Source of the DNA: Limnohabitans sp. MMS-10A-192
GTDB taxonomy: Bacteria; Pseudomonadota; Gammaproteobacteria; Burkholderiales; Burkholderiaceae_C
Direction of reading: 5' to 3'
Assembly: GCF_003063335.1 (NCBI RefSeq)
Contig: NZ_NERX01000002.1
Span: 372,001 to 436,000, forward strand
DNA length: 64,000 bases
In this document: positions 43,634-51,429 of the stretch, piece by piece
How the letters are laid out: every line of letters starts with the position of its first letter
How positions within the stretch are numbered: position 1 is the first letter of the stretch
Program-made: the position numbers and the translations under genes
Notes under the pieces: generated by a model
Told to the model about the DNA's origin: nothing
The model's database searches: none
What the model saw: only the letters and a program-made list of their open reading frames with translations

Positions 43634-44620
43634 TTACTTCAACCAGCCCCGGCGACGGAAGTACCACATGGGCACCACGGCGCTGGCGGCCATCAAGGCC
43701 AGTGCATACGGGTAGCCCCACTTTTGTGACAGCTCGGGCATGTACTGAAAGTTCATGCCGTACAGGCTGGCAATCAGTGTGGGGGGAAGCAAGGCGACGC
43801 TGGCCACCGAGAAAATCTTGATGATCTTGTTCTGGTTGATGTTGATGAAACCCACGGTGGCGTCCATCAAGAAGTTGATCTTGTCGAACAAAAAGGCCGT
43901 GTGTGAGTCCAGTGAGTCGATGTCGCGCAGAATTTGGCGGGCCTCTTCAAACTGCTCGGCGTTGAGCATCTTGGAGCGCATCATGAAGCTCACGGCGCGG
44001 CGTGTGTCCATCACGTTGCGGCGGATGCGTCCATTCAAGTCTTCTTGGCGGGCAATGGCGCCCAGCACTTCACCGGCCATGGCGTCGGTCACATCGCCTG
44101 ACAAAACTTTCTTGCCAGCGGTTTCGAGCTTGTCGTAAATGCCTTCCAGCGTGTCGGCGGAGTATTCGGCGTCGGCATCAAACAGCTTGAGCAGCACTTC
44201 CTTGGCATCTTCCAGCAGGCCCGGTGCGCGGCGCGCACGCAGGCGCAGCAAGCGAAACACCGGTACGTCTTCGTCGTGGATTGAAAACAGCACGCCACGG
44301 CTCTTCAGGTCGGCATTGTGCTGGTTCAGGATGAAGGCGCAACGCACGGTGCGTGGCTCGTCCTCGTCGGCGATCAAAAAGTCTGAGCGGATGTGCAACT
44401 CGCCATTGTCTTCTTCGTAGAAGCGGGCGGATTCCTCGATGTCCTCGTCCATCGCGTCTTCAGGGATGGACAGGCCGTAATACTGTTTGATCCAGCGCTT
44501 TTCGTCGACCGTGGGCGATTCCAGGTCAACCCAAATGGGTTGAAAGCGAGAGAGTTCTTCCAGTGACTCGATCTCTTCTTGAAAGAGACGGCCGTTGGCA
44601 AGGGTGAAGATGTTGAGCAT
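43634..44620 (-). CDS. corA: Magnesium/cobalt transporter CorA family protein
   Basis: CorA is a pentameric channel for Mg2+ uptake. The 328-residue protein has a large cytoplasmic N-domain (MLNIFTLANGRLFQEEIESLEEL, rich in acidic residues), a long stalk helix (about 200-270) and two C-terminal membrane helices. The first runs into the GMN signature in IASLYGMNFQYMPELSQKWGYPYALALMAASAVVPMWYFRRRGWL. Charged residues at the very end match CorA. The 262-bp gap upstream contains inverted repeats that may form a structured leader. Confidence 0.95.
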   Translation of the reverse strand: MLNIFTLANGRLFQEEIESLEELSRFQPIWVDLESPTVDEKRWIKQYYGLSIPEDAMDEDIEESARFYEEDNGELHIRSDFLIADEDEPRTVRCAFILNQHNADLKSRGVLFSIHDEDVPVFRLLRLRARRAPGLLEDAKEVLLKLFDADAEYSADTLEGIYDKLETAGKKVLSGDVTDAMAGEVLGAIARQEDLNGRIRRNVMDTRRAVSFMMRSKMLNAEQFEEARQILRDIDSLDSHTAFLFDKINFLMDATVGFININQNKIIKIFSVASVALLPPTLIASLYGMNFQYMPELSQKWGYPYALALMAASAVVPMWYFRRRGWLK

Positions 44621-44678
44621 GGCGAATCCAAAAAAAGGCCAGTTGCCAAAAGTTCAAAGGGGCGGCGAAGGGGGATGC

Positions 44679-44737
44679 AGCTTTCGAACGATGGGCGCAA
44701 TGCTCAAGGCGTCCGAAAGCTACCGACTCGGGGTAGC
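44679..44737 (-). promoter_or_regulatory. Possible structured 5' leader of corA
   Basis: On the minus strand, 59 to 117 bp before the corA ATG, a short hairpin (gctacc with ggtagc, 44719-44737) is followed by an 8-bp inverted repeat (cgaaagct 44714-44721 with agctttcg 44679-44686) enclosing 27 bp; they share three bases and are mutually exclusive. A switch-like leader is possible for a magnesium transporter, but the M-box consensus was not recognised. Confidence 0.35.
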
Positions 44738-44882
44738 GTCCACGACAGTGACTCCAAAAAAATGAATGGGAGGATTATCGCATTGGCCCTGAGCGTTTGT
44801 GTGTCACTGCTGTGAATCCGCGCTGTGAAATAAGCGGCCGAGGCCGGGGTGTTAGATTCAATGGATTCACTCTGACTCCTTC

Positions 44883-46097
44883 ATGACCGCTTCCTTGTCC
44901 CCTCGAAGAGAACGCTGGCTGCTGCTGACGCTTGCAGGCATCCAATTCACCCATATTCTCGACTTCATGATCATGATGCCCTTGGGGCCTCAGTTCACCC
45001 GCTTGTTTGACATCAGCAACGCTGAATTCGGCGTGCTGGTCTCGGCCTACACCTTGTCGGCCGGTGCATCGGGTTTGCTGGCGGCCACCTATGTGGACCG
45101 GTTCAGCCGCAAGCGCTTGCTGCTGACCATGTACACCCTCTTTGGTTTGGCAACGCTGGCGTGCGGGTTGGCGCCGACCTATGGCTGGTTGATGGTCGCC
45201 CGAGTGGCTGCCGGTGTGTTTGGTGGTGTCTTGTCGGCTTTGTCGCAGACCATCGTGGCCGATGTGATTCCGTTCGAGCGGCGCGGCAGGGCCATGGGGG
45301 TGGTCATGACCTCGTTTTCCGTCTCCACCGTGGCGGGCGTGCCGCTGGGCCTGTTTTTGGCTGCGCACTTGAGCTGGCACGCGCCCTTCATGGCCATTGC
45401 CGCCATGGTGGGCTTGTTGGTGGTTGGCGCTTGGCAAACCCTGCCGCAGTTGGATGCCCATTTGCATCATCCCGATCGCGCCAGCGTCTGGCGCAGCATT
45501 GGCCAAGTCTTGATCGAGGCCAACCATCTGAAAGCTTTTGCCTTGTCGGCCGCGATGATGTTTGCGGGCTTCACGGTCATCCCTTACATCACCATCTATT
45601 TGCAGTCGAATGCGGGCATGTTGCCCGAGCAGGTCCCTTGGGTGTATTTGCTCGGCGGCACGGCCACCTTGCTGACGGCGCGCTTGTTTGGTCGGCTGAC
45701 TGACCGTGTAGGCAAAGTCAAAATGTTCAAGCGCCTGGCGGTGGCTGTCGCGCTGCCTTTGATGGCCACCACTTTGTCGGCAGGCTTGCCTTTGGCGGGC
45801 TTGCTGCTGATCTCGACGGCATTTTTCACCATGATGAGTGGTCGCATGATTCCTGGCATGGCCCTGATTTCATCGGCGGTGGAGCCGCGTTTGCGCGGTA
45901 CTTTCATGACCCTCAATTCGGCCGTGCAGTCTGCAGCCATGGGGCTGGCAGCCATGGTGGGAGGGGCCATCATTGGCCGTGATGCCCATGGGCAATTGAC
46001 GAATTACTGGGTGGCAGGGGTGATCGGTGTGGCGGCCAGCTTGGTGTCGGTCTGGCTGGCTGGGCGGGTGCGCTTGCATGGGGCACCACAGGTGTGA
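44883..46097 (+). CDS. MFS transporter
   Basis: A 404-residue major facilitator with twelve hydrophobic helices. The start is [76 protein letters not shown], in which DRFSRKR is motif A. Helix 5 has [16 protein letters not shown], similar to motif C of drug/H+ antiporters of the DHA1 type. It is therefore probably an exporter, but its substrate is unknown. It is divergent from corA and is followed by a 211-bp gap before hpf. Confidence 0.87.
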   Translation: MTASLSPRRERWLLLTLAGIQFTHILDFMIMMPLGPQFTRLFDISNAEFGVLVSAYTLSAGASGLLAATYVDRFSRKRLLLTMYTLFGLATLACGLAPTYGWLMVARVAAGVFGGVLSALSQTIVADVIPFERRGRAMGVVMTSFSVSTVAGVPLGLFLAAHLSWHAPFMAIAAMVGLLVVGAWQTLPQLDAHLHHPDRASVWRSIGQVLIEANHLKAFALSAAMMFAGFTVIPYITIYLQSNAGMLPEQVPWVYLLGGTATLLTARLFGRLTDRVGKVKMFKRLAVAVALPLMATTLSAGLPLAGLLLISTAFFTMMSGRMIPGMALISSAVEPRLRGTFMTLNSAVQSAAMGLAAMVGGAIIGRDAHGQLTNYWVAGVIGVAASLVSVWLAGRVRLHGAPQV

Positions 46098-46231
46098 ATC
46101 GCAGCTGAGCCACATCAACTCATCCAGCACGATAACATCGAAATGGCCCTTTGGGCTCAATTTCCCAGCCCCCTCAGTGCATTCCATAGGGCGCATTGCT
46201 TTTCCCAAAAGGCGGGCGCATAGTGGAGGTG

Positions 46232-46279
46232 AACCACTTGAAAAAGTGGTTTGTTGCCCCCCCTTTCGGAGGGGCTTTT
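46232..46279 (+). promoter_or_regulatory. Two hairpins in the hpf leader
   Basis: An 8-bp stem capped by a GAAA tetraloop (aaccactt 46232-46239 with aagtggtt 46244-46251) is followed by a gcccc...ggggc stem and TTTTC (46256-46279). The second resembles a short terminator and lies about 30 bp before the hpf start, so it could end the MFS transcript or attenuate hpf. The rest of the 211-bp gap shows nothing further. Confidence 0.45.
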
Positions 46280-46308
46280 CCTACACGGGATCTATGGAGG
46301 CCAAGCTT

Positions 46309-46638
46309 ATGAATTTGACAATCAGCGGACACCATCTGGAAGTTACCCCTGCCTTGCGCGAGTATGTGACAGGCAAACTGGACCGCATTACCCGACATTT
46401 CGATCAGGTGGTCGATGTGAAAGTGCTGCTGACCGTGGAAAAGCAGAAGGAAAAGGAAAAACGCCAACGTGCTGAATGCAACATCCATGTCAAAGGAAAC
46501 GACATGTTCGCCGAGAGCGCGCACGAGGACTTGTATGCTGCTGTGGACGACTTGGTCGACAAATTGGACCGTCAGGTGGTCAAGCACAAGGACCGCATCA
46601 CGGACCACCACCACAGTGCGCCTAAACGCATGATGTGA
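46309..46638 (+). CDS. hpf: Ribosome hibernation-promoting factor, short form
   Basis: HPF binds the 30S subunit in slow growth and promotes 100S ribosome dimers. The 109-residue protein is the short form: [63 protein letters not shown], ending with [29 protein letters not shown]-type ribosome site lies 9 bp before the ATG. In many proteobacteria hpf follows rpoN; here an MFS gene lies upstream instead, while ptsN follows as usual. A terminator lies after the stop, so ptsN is probably transcribed separately. Confidence 0.95.
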   Translation: MNLTISGHHLEVTPALREYVTGKLDRITRHFDQVVDVKVLLTVEKQKEKEKRQRAECNIHVKGNDMFAESAHEDLYAAVDDLVDKLDRQVVKHKDRITDHHHSAPKRMM

Positions 46639-46661
46639 GGGGGTTGATGACCCGGTGTACC

Positions 46662-46692
46662 AGGGCCGCTATCTGCGGCCCTTTTTCATTTT
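46662..46692 (+). terminator. Intrinsic terminator of hpf
   Basis: A perfect 8-bp stem (agggccgc with gcggccct), a 5-nt loop, then T-rich sequence. It starts 24 bp after the hpf stop. Confidence 0.9.
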
Positions 46693-46792
46693 TGGAGCCA
46701 ATGGCACGCTGTGCATGCCACGTCATGGTTTGCAGACGCGACACCGGCTGCAAAGCGGTTGGGCGGCGACAGGTGCATAATCCGCCTCGAAC

Positions 46793-47260
46793 ATGAATCG
46801 TCTCTCATCCATATTGCCTGTTGCCCAAGTTCTTGTTGAGGTGGAAGCCACCAGCAAGAAGCGTGCGTTCGAAGAAGCGGGTCTTCTCTTTGAGAACCTG
46901 CATGGCTTGTCGCGTGCACTGGTGACCGACAGCCTGTTTGCCCGCGAGCGTTTGGGCTCGACCGGTTTGGGCCACGGTGTGGCCATACCGCACGGTCGCA
47001 TCAAGGGCCTCAAAGCCCCAATGGCCGCCGTCTTTCAGTTGGCGCAGCCCATCGGTTTTGATGCGCCTGACGAGCAGCCGGTCAATTTGTTGATTTTCTT
47101 GCTGGTGCCGGAAGCTGCGACCCAGAAGCATCTGGAAATCTTGTCCGAAATTGCGGAGTTGCTGAGTGACAGCCAATTGCGTGAAAACATCAAGAGCAGT
47201 GCCACGCAAGATGGACTCCACCAACTGATTGCCCAGTGGCAGTCCGCCCAAACGGTCTGA
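46793..47260 (+). CDS. ptsN: PTS IIA-like nitrogen-regulatory protein PtsN (EIIA-Ntr)
   Basis: PtsN is the terminal phosphate acceptor of the nitrogen PTS and regulates potassium and nitrogen functions by protein contact. The 155-residue protein has the EIIA-fructose-like fold with the phosphorylated His67 in GLGHGVAIPHGRIKGL, then DEQPVNLLIFLLVPEAATQKHLEILSEIAELL. hprK follows 26 bp downstream, the usual betaproteobacterial pair. A potassium carrier gene (kup) occurs about 11 kb away, but no HPr or enzyme I gene is in the window. Confidence 0.95.
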   Translation: MNRLSSILPVAQVLVEVEATSKKRAFEEAGLLFENLHGLSRALVTDSLFARERLGSTGLGHGVAIPHGRIKGLKAPMAAVFQLAQPIGFDAPDEQPVNLLIFLLVPEAATQKHLEILSEIAELLSDSQLRENIKSSATQDGLHQLIAQWQSAQTV

Positions 47261-47286
47261 GCACAGACCCGTCTTGAGTAGTTCCG

Positions 47287-48228
47287 ATGAAGCCTTCCGT
47301 CATCAGTGCCGACGTCCTGTTTGAGGACCACCGCGGCAAACTCAAGTGGCAGTGGGTGGCCGGGCTGGGAGCTTCTGAGCGCCGCTTCGATGAAGTGGCT
47401 GTGCGTGAAGCCCGCTCAGGCGCCGATCTGGTCGGTTACCTCAACTACATCCATCCCTACCGGGTTCAGATTTTGGGGCCACGCGAAGTGGCCTATCTGA
47501 CCAATTCCACGCCAGACGACTGCGCCCGTCGTATCGCGCGCATCGTGACCTTGGAGCCGCCCGTGCTGGTGCTGGCCGATGGCCAGGTTGCCCCGGACGC
47601 CTTGCTGTCCATGTGCGAGCGGGCACAAATCCCGATGTTTGCCACCGAGCAATCTTCGGCTTTCGTGATCGACGTGTTGCGGGCCTACCTGTCCAAACAC
47701 TTTGCCGACCGCACCACCATGCACGGTGTCTTCATGGACATCCTGGGCATGGGTGTGCTGATCACCGGCGAATCGGGCTTGGGCAAGAGTGAATTGGGTC
47801 TGGAGCTGATTTCGCGTGGCAACGGTCTGGTGGCCGACGATGCCGTGGACCTGTACCGCATCAACCAGACCACCATCGAGGGGCGTTGCCCCGATTTGTT
47901 ACAGAACCTGCTGGAAGTGCGCGGTATTGGCTTGCTCGATATCCGGGCCATTTTTGGCGAGACAGCGGTGCGCCGCAAAATGCGCCTGAAGTTGATCGTG
48001 CACTTGGTGCGCCGTGAAACTTTTGACCGCGATTACGAACGCATGCCCTCGGAGCCGCTCACGCAAGACGTGCTGGGCATCCCGGTGCGCAAGGTGGTGA
48101 TCCAGGTGGTGGCCGGGCGCAACATCTCGGTGTTGGTGGAGGCTGCTGTGCGCAACACCATCTTGCAGATGCGGGGCATCGACACCTACCAGGACTTCAT
48201 CGAGCGCCAGCGCCGCGCCATGGAATAA
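47287..48228 (+). CDS. hprK: HPr kinase/phosphorylase
   Basis: HprK phosphorylates and dephosphorylates a serine of HPr, linking the PTS to carbon status. The 313-residue protein has an N-terminal domain (about 1-130). The kinase domain carries the P-loop [10 protein letters not shown] (161-170) with [13 protein letters not shown], and the HprK signature around [33 protein letters not shown], then [32 protein letters not shown]. In proteobacteria HprK acts with PtsN in regulatory rather than transport roles. The gene converges on fur with a 15-bp gap. Confidence 0.96.
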   Translation: MKPSVISADVLFEDHRGKLKWQWVAGLGASERRFDEVAVREARSGADLVGYLNYIHPYRVQILGPREVAYLTNSTPDDCARRIARIVTLEPPVLVLADGQVAPDALLSMCERAQIPMFATEQSSAFVIDVLRAYLSKHFADRTTMHGVFMDILGMGVLITGESGLGKSELGLELISRGNGLVADDAVDLYRINQTTIEGRCPDLLQNLLEVRGIGLLDIRAIFGETAVRRKMRLKLIVHLVRRETFDRDYERMPSEPLTQDVLGIPVRKVVIQVVAGRNISVLVEAAVRNTILQMRGIDTYQDFIERQRRAME

Positions 48229-48243
48229 GGGCCGCTTCGCGGC

Positions 48244-48672
48244 TCAGCGCTGGCGGTGAGGGCAGGGGGTGCGCGTGCAGTGGGCGTACAAGCTCAGGGC
48301 ATGGTCTGCAATCACAAAGCCCTTGGCCTGTGCAACGGCCTGTTGCCGAGACTCGATTTCAGGGTCGTAGAACTCTTCCACCCGACCGCAGTCCAGGCAC
48401 ACCACATGGTCGTGGTGTTGGCCTTCATTGAGCTCGTAAACCGCTTTGCCGCTTTCAAAATGGTTGCGGCTCAAAATCCCCGCTTGCTCGAACTGGGTCA
48501 ACACCCGGTAAACCGTGGCCAGACCGATGTCGGTGTTGTCAAGCAGCAGGTGACGAAAAACGTCTTCGGCCGTCATGTGCCGTTGCGCGCCGCTTTGAAA
48601 AACCTCTAGGATTTTCAGTCGGGGCAAGGTGGCTTTAAGGCCGTTGTTTTTGAGTTCGTCGATTTGGCTCAT
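48244..48672 (-). CDS. fur: Ferric uptake regulator
   Basis: Fur represses iron-uptake genes when it binds Fe2+. The 142-residue protein begins [43 protein letters not shown], the winged-helix domain with [23 protein letters not shown]. The metal/dimer domain has [25 protein letters not shown] and the C-terminal [11 protein letters not shown]. The ATG at 48672 gives the family start; the frame is open 33 bp further. It is divergent from bamE with an 83-bp gap, a common arrangement in betaproteobacteria. Confidence 0.96.
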   Translation of the reverse strand: MSQIDELKNNGLKATLPRLKILEVFQSGAQRHMTAEDVFRHLLLDNTDIGLATVYRVLTQFEQAGILSRNHFESGKAVYELNEGQHHDHVVCLDCGRVEEFYDPEIESRQQAVAQAKGFVIADHALSLYAHCTRTPCPHRQR

Positions 48673-48755
48673 GGGGTTTGCTAAGAGGTAAGGCAGACGG
48701 AACAAAATTTCTTACAGCCGCTACAATGCCCCGATCATATCGGCCCTCTTCAAAC

Positions 48756-49295
48756 ATGACAGCTTCCCTGATTTCCCGCTTCCCGAGCGCCTGGCTTGTT
48801 GGCCTCGTTTTGAGCGCTGGCCTGGCGGGCTGCGGCAGTGTCCACCAGGACACTTTCAAGCCGTACGTTCCTGAAGTGGTGCAGGGCAACTTTGTCTCCA
48901 AGGAGCAGCGTCAAGCGCTTCGTCCGGGCATGGTCAAAGCGCAGGTGCGTGACATCTTGGGCACGCCCCTGGTCTCCAGCTTGTTCCATGCCGATCGGTG
49001 GGACTATGTCTTCAGCATCAAGCGCCAAGGGGTGTCTGCCCAGAATTTCCGCCTGACCGTGGTTTTCAAGGGGGATGTGCTCGATCAAATCGAAAGTGAC
49101 CTCTTGCCCAGCGAGTCCGAGTTTGCAGGCCGCTTGGTGCGCCCGCGTGCGACAGGGCAGACCCCGAAGCTGGAAGCCACAGAGGAAGACTTGAAACGTT
49201 TCACTGCGAACAAGCCGCAGGAGGCCGAAGCACCTCGGCCGGCCTTGGCCCCTTTGCCCAGCAGCTACCCTCCACTGGAGCCTGCGGTCCGTTGA
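48756..49295 (+). CDS. bamE: Outer-membrane assembly lipoprotein BamE (OmlA/SmpA)
   Basis: BamE is a lipoprotein of the BAM complex that inserts beta-barrel proteins into the outer membrane. The 179-residue protein has a signal peptide with lipobox LAGC (Cys26) and the SmpA/OmlA fold: VVQGNFVSKEQRQALRPGMVKAQVRDILGTPLVSSLFHADRWDYVFSI. The roughly 65-residue C-terminal tail beyond the fold is Pro/Ala/Glu-rich and looks disordered; it is longer than in E. coli BamE. The ATG at 48756 places the signal peptide correctly. dapB starts 45 bp after the stop. Confidence 0.94.
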   Translation: MTASLISRFPSAWLVGLVLSAGLAGCGSVHQDTFKPYVPEVVQGNFVSKEQRQALRPGMVKAQVRDILGTPLVSSLFHADRWDYVFSIKRQGVSAQNFRLTVVFKGDVLDQIESDLLPSESEFAGRLVRPRATGQTPKLEATEEDLKRFTANKPQEAEAPRPALAPLPSSYPPLEPAVR

Positions 49296-49340
49296 ACCAG
49301 AAAGGTGCCCCGTGCCCCTTTCACCAGCCCTGAAAACCCC

Positions 49341-50156
49341 ATGACCTCCTCGAACACTTTGCCCATTGCCGTGGCCGGCGCCACTGGCCGCATGGGAAAC
49401 ATGCTGATTGAAGCCATTTTGGCTACCGATGATTGCCGCTTGTCCGGCGCTTTGGACATCGCTTCCAGTCCCGCACTGGGCCATGACGCCTCCGCCTTTT
49501 TGGGCAAGGCCAGCGGCGTTTCGGTGCAGTCGGATGTGAAAGCCGGTTTGAAGGATTCGGGCTTCCTGATCGACTTCACCCGTCCCGAAGGCACTTTGGC
49601 CCATCTGAAGGTTTGCCGTGAGCTGGGCGTCAAAGCCGTGATCGGCACGACCGGTTTCACCGAAGAACAAAAAGCCGAGATCGCCGAGATCGCCAAAGAC
49701 ATCGCCATCGTCATGGCCCCCAACATGAGCGTGGGCGTGAACGTGACTTTGAAATTGCTGCAAATGGCGGCGCAAGCCCTGTCCACCGGCTACGACATCG
49801 AAATCATCGAAGCCCATCACCGCCACAAGGTGGATGCGCCCTCGGGCACCGCGCTCAAGATGGGCGAAGTGATCGCCGACGCCATTGGCCGCGATTTGAA
49901 AGAGTGCGCCGTGTACGAACGTTACGGGCACACCGGCGAACGCGATCCCTCGACCATCGGTTTTTCGACCATCCGCGGCGGCGACATCGTGGGCGACCAC
50001 ACCGTCTTGTTTGCCGGCATTGGTGAGCGCATCGAAGTGACCCACAAGTCCTCCAGCCGCTCGACTTATGCACAAGGCAGCCTGCGTGCAGTGCGCTACC
50101 TGGCCGGCCAGCAGCGCGGTTTGTTCGACATGTTCGATGTGTTGAATTTGCGCTGA
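49341..50156 (+). CDS. dapB: 4-hydroxy-tetrahydrodipicolinate reductase
   Basis: DapB reduces HTPA to tetrahydrodipicolinate on the way to meso-diaminopimelate and lysine. The 271-residue protein has the nucleotide motif [18 protein letters not shown], the [15 protein letters not shown] and VIGTTGF segments, the catalytic [19 protein letters not shown] and the C-terminal [13 protein letters not shown]. The start at 49341 gives the usual N-terminus. It lies 15 bp before the ExbB-type gene, so the bamE-dapB-exbB-exbD run is probably one transcript. Confidence 0.97.
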   Translation: MTSSNTLPIAVAGATGRMGNMLIEAILATDDCRLSGALDIASSPALGHDASAFLGKASGVSVQSDVKAGLKDSGFLIDFTRPEGTLAHLKVCRELGVKAVIGTTGFTEEQKAEIAEIAKDIAIVMAPNMSVGVNVTLKLLQMAAQALSTGYDIEIIEAHHRHKVDAPSGTALKMGEVIADAIGRDLKECAVYERYGHTGERDPSTIGFSTIRGGDIVGDHTVLFAGIGERIEVTHKSSSRSTYAQGSLRAVRYLAGQQRGLFDMFDVLNLR

Positions 50157-50171
50157 GCCTGAGCGGTCACC

Positions 50172-50816
50172 ATGAGTTTGAGCGACTTTTTGCTCCACAG
50201 CGATCTTGTCAGCCGTGTGCTGGCGGTCTTGCTGTTGGCCTTGTCGGTCAGCAGCTGGGTGGTGATTCTCTGGAAATGGCGTTTGCTGGCCCGTGTTCAA
50301 CTCGATGTGCGCCGCAGTGTGGCCGCATTCTGGCAAGCCCCTGGATTTGACGCTGCCCGACACGGCGTGGCCCAGTTTGACCGCGATGCCTGTGTCGCGC
50401 CCTTGCTGGAAGCGACTTTGTTGCCTGTGGGCGGCACCTTGGCCTCGTCCGGTGACCGCCAGAACCAGTTGACCCGCGTCTTGCGCGACGCCTTGCAGCA
50501 GGTGGTGCGCCGTTTGCAGTGGGGCCAATTGCTGCTGGCCACGGCTGGTTCGATCTCGCCCTTTGTGGGCTTGCTCGGCACCGTCTGGGGCATTTTCAAT
50601 GCCCTGACCGGCATGGCCGAGGCCGGGCAACTGACCATCGACAAGGTCGCAGGCCCCGTGGGCGAAGCCCTGGTCATGACCGCCGCCGGTCTGGCCGTGG
50701 CCATTCCAGCCGTGCTGGGCTACAACCTGCTGGGGCGCCGGATCGCATTGATCGAAGCCGAACTCGAAGGCTTTGCCCACGATGTGCGCGGCTTGCTGGC
50801 CGATCCGCAGGACTGA
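50172..50816 (+). CDS. MotA/TolQ/ExbB proton-channel protein
   Basis: A 214-residue membrane protein of the ExbB/TolQ family, the stator-like half of a proton-driven energiser. It has an N-terminal helix (VLAVLLLALSVSSWVVILWKW) and two further helices containing SISPFVGLLGTVWGIFNALTGMA and VAGPVGEALVMTAAGLAVAIPAVLGYNLL, the two family signatures. An ExbD/TolR gene follows after 3 bp. Neither TonB nor TolA is nearby, so whether the pair serves the Tol or the TonB system cannot be said from here. Position upstream of leuS is common in related bacteria. Confidence 0.92.
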   Translation: MSLSDFLLHSDLVSRVLAVLLLALSVSSWVVILWKWRLLARVQLDVRRSVAAFWQAPGFDAARHGVAQFDRDACVAPLLEATLLPVGGTLASSGDRQNQLTRVLRDALQQVVRRLQWGQLLLATAGSISPFVGLLGTVWGIFNALTGMAEAGQLTIDKVAGPVGEALVMTAAGLAVAIPAVLGYNLLGRRIALIEAELEGFAHDVRGLLADPQD

Positions 50817-50819
50817 ACC

Positions 50820-51248
50820 ATGGCCTTCGGTCGCCTGGCGTCCTCCAAAGCCGATGCGCCCATGAGCGAGATCAACGTCACGCCCATGGTGGACGTGATG
50901 CTGGTCTTGCTGGTGATCTTCATCCTCACAGCCCCCCTGATGACCAGCGCCATCCGCCTGGACTTGCCCCAGTCTGAGGGCGGCGAGGCCGGTGCATCCC
51001 CCCAAGCGGTCTCCTTGGTGGTGGACGCCCAAGGCACGGTGTACCTGAACGACAAGCCCATCACGCCCGAAGCTTTGCGCCTGCGCCTGGCCGATGCTGC
51101 CAAACGCAACCCCGACACCGAGCTGGAACTGCGTGCCGACGAGTCCGTGCCCTACGGCCGCGTGGTCGAAACCATGGGCCTGGCCCAAAAAGCGGGCCTG
51201 TCCCGCATCGGCTTCGTCGCCCAGACCCCCTCTGCCCCCAAGCGCTGA
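50820..51248 (+). CDS. ExbD/TolR biopolymer transport protein
   Basis: The 142-residue partner of the proton channel. It has a short cytoplasmic start, then EINVTPMVDVMLVLLVIFILTAPLM, a single membrane helix holding the proton-binding Asp25, and a periplasmic C-domain (DAQGTVYLNDKPITPEALRLRL, ELELRADESVPYGRVVETMGLAQKAGLSRIGFVAQ). The length equals that of E. coli TolR (142), but ExbD is also close, so the assignment stays open. It is followed by the long hairpin element and leuS. Confidence 0.92.
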   Translation: MAFGRLASSKADAPMSEINVTPMVDVMLVLLVIFILTAPLMTSAIRLDLPQSEGGEAGASPQAVSLVVDAQGTVYLNDKPITPEALRLRLADAAKRNPDTELELRADESVPYGRVVETMGLAQKAGLSRIGFVAQTPSAPKR

Positions 51249-51298
51249 GCCACCACACAGTTCCGGCGCAAGGTCGGATGACCAGCGGTCACTCGCCA

Positions 51299-51372
51299 GC
51301 CCGCAGGACGGGTGGCCCGGGCAACGATGTTGAGCCTGCGTCTGAGGCGCCCGGGCCACCCGTCCTGCGGGC
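51299..51372. other. Conserved-loop hairpin element, copy 2 (24-bp perfect stem)
   Basis: Arms at 51299-51322 (starting gcccgcaggacggg) and 51349-51372 are exact reverse complements over 24 bp, enclosing a 26-nt loop that starts aacgatgttgagcc. The loop shares an identical 24-nt core with copy 1 at 43545-43629, while the stems are unrelated. It lies 51 bp after the ExbD/TolR stop and 58 bp before leuS. There is no T-run, so a simple terminator does not fit. Confidence 0.8.
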
Positions 51373-51429
51373 CCCAACGCCGGTCAACTCACCAAGATCA
51401 GCACCCGCGCCAGCCTACAATCGACCCCT

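Noticed and set aside
44621-44882. M-box or yybP-ykoY riboswitch before corA
   Set aside because: The conserved segments of these riboswitches were not found; only generic hairpins are visible.
46700-46722. Sigma-54-like promoter upstream of ptsN (tggcacgctgtgcatg)
   Set aside because: The GG and GC dinucleotides are separated by 8 bases instead of the required 10, so the -24/-12 spacing is wrong.
48750-51377. 875-codon minus-strand open frame across bamE, dapB and the ExbB/ExbD genes
   Set aside because: Four recognisable genes occupy the plus strand; the antisense product has no domain and a shadow-like composition.
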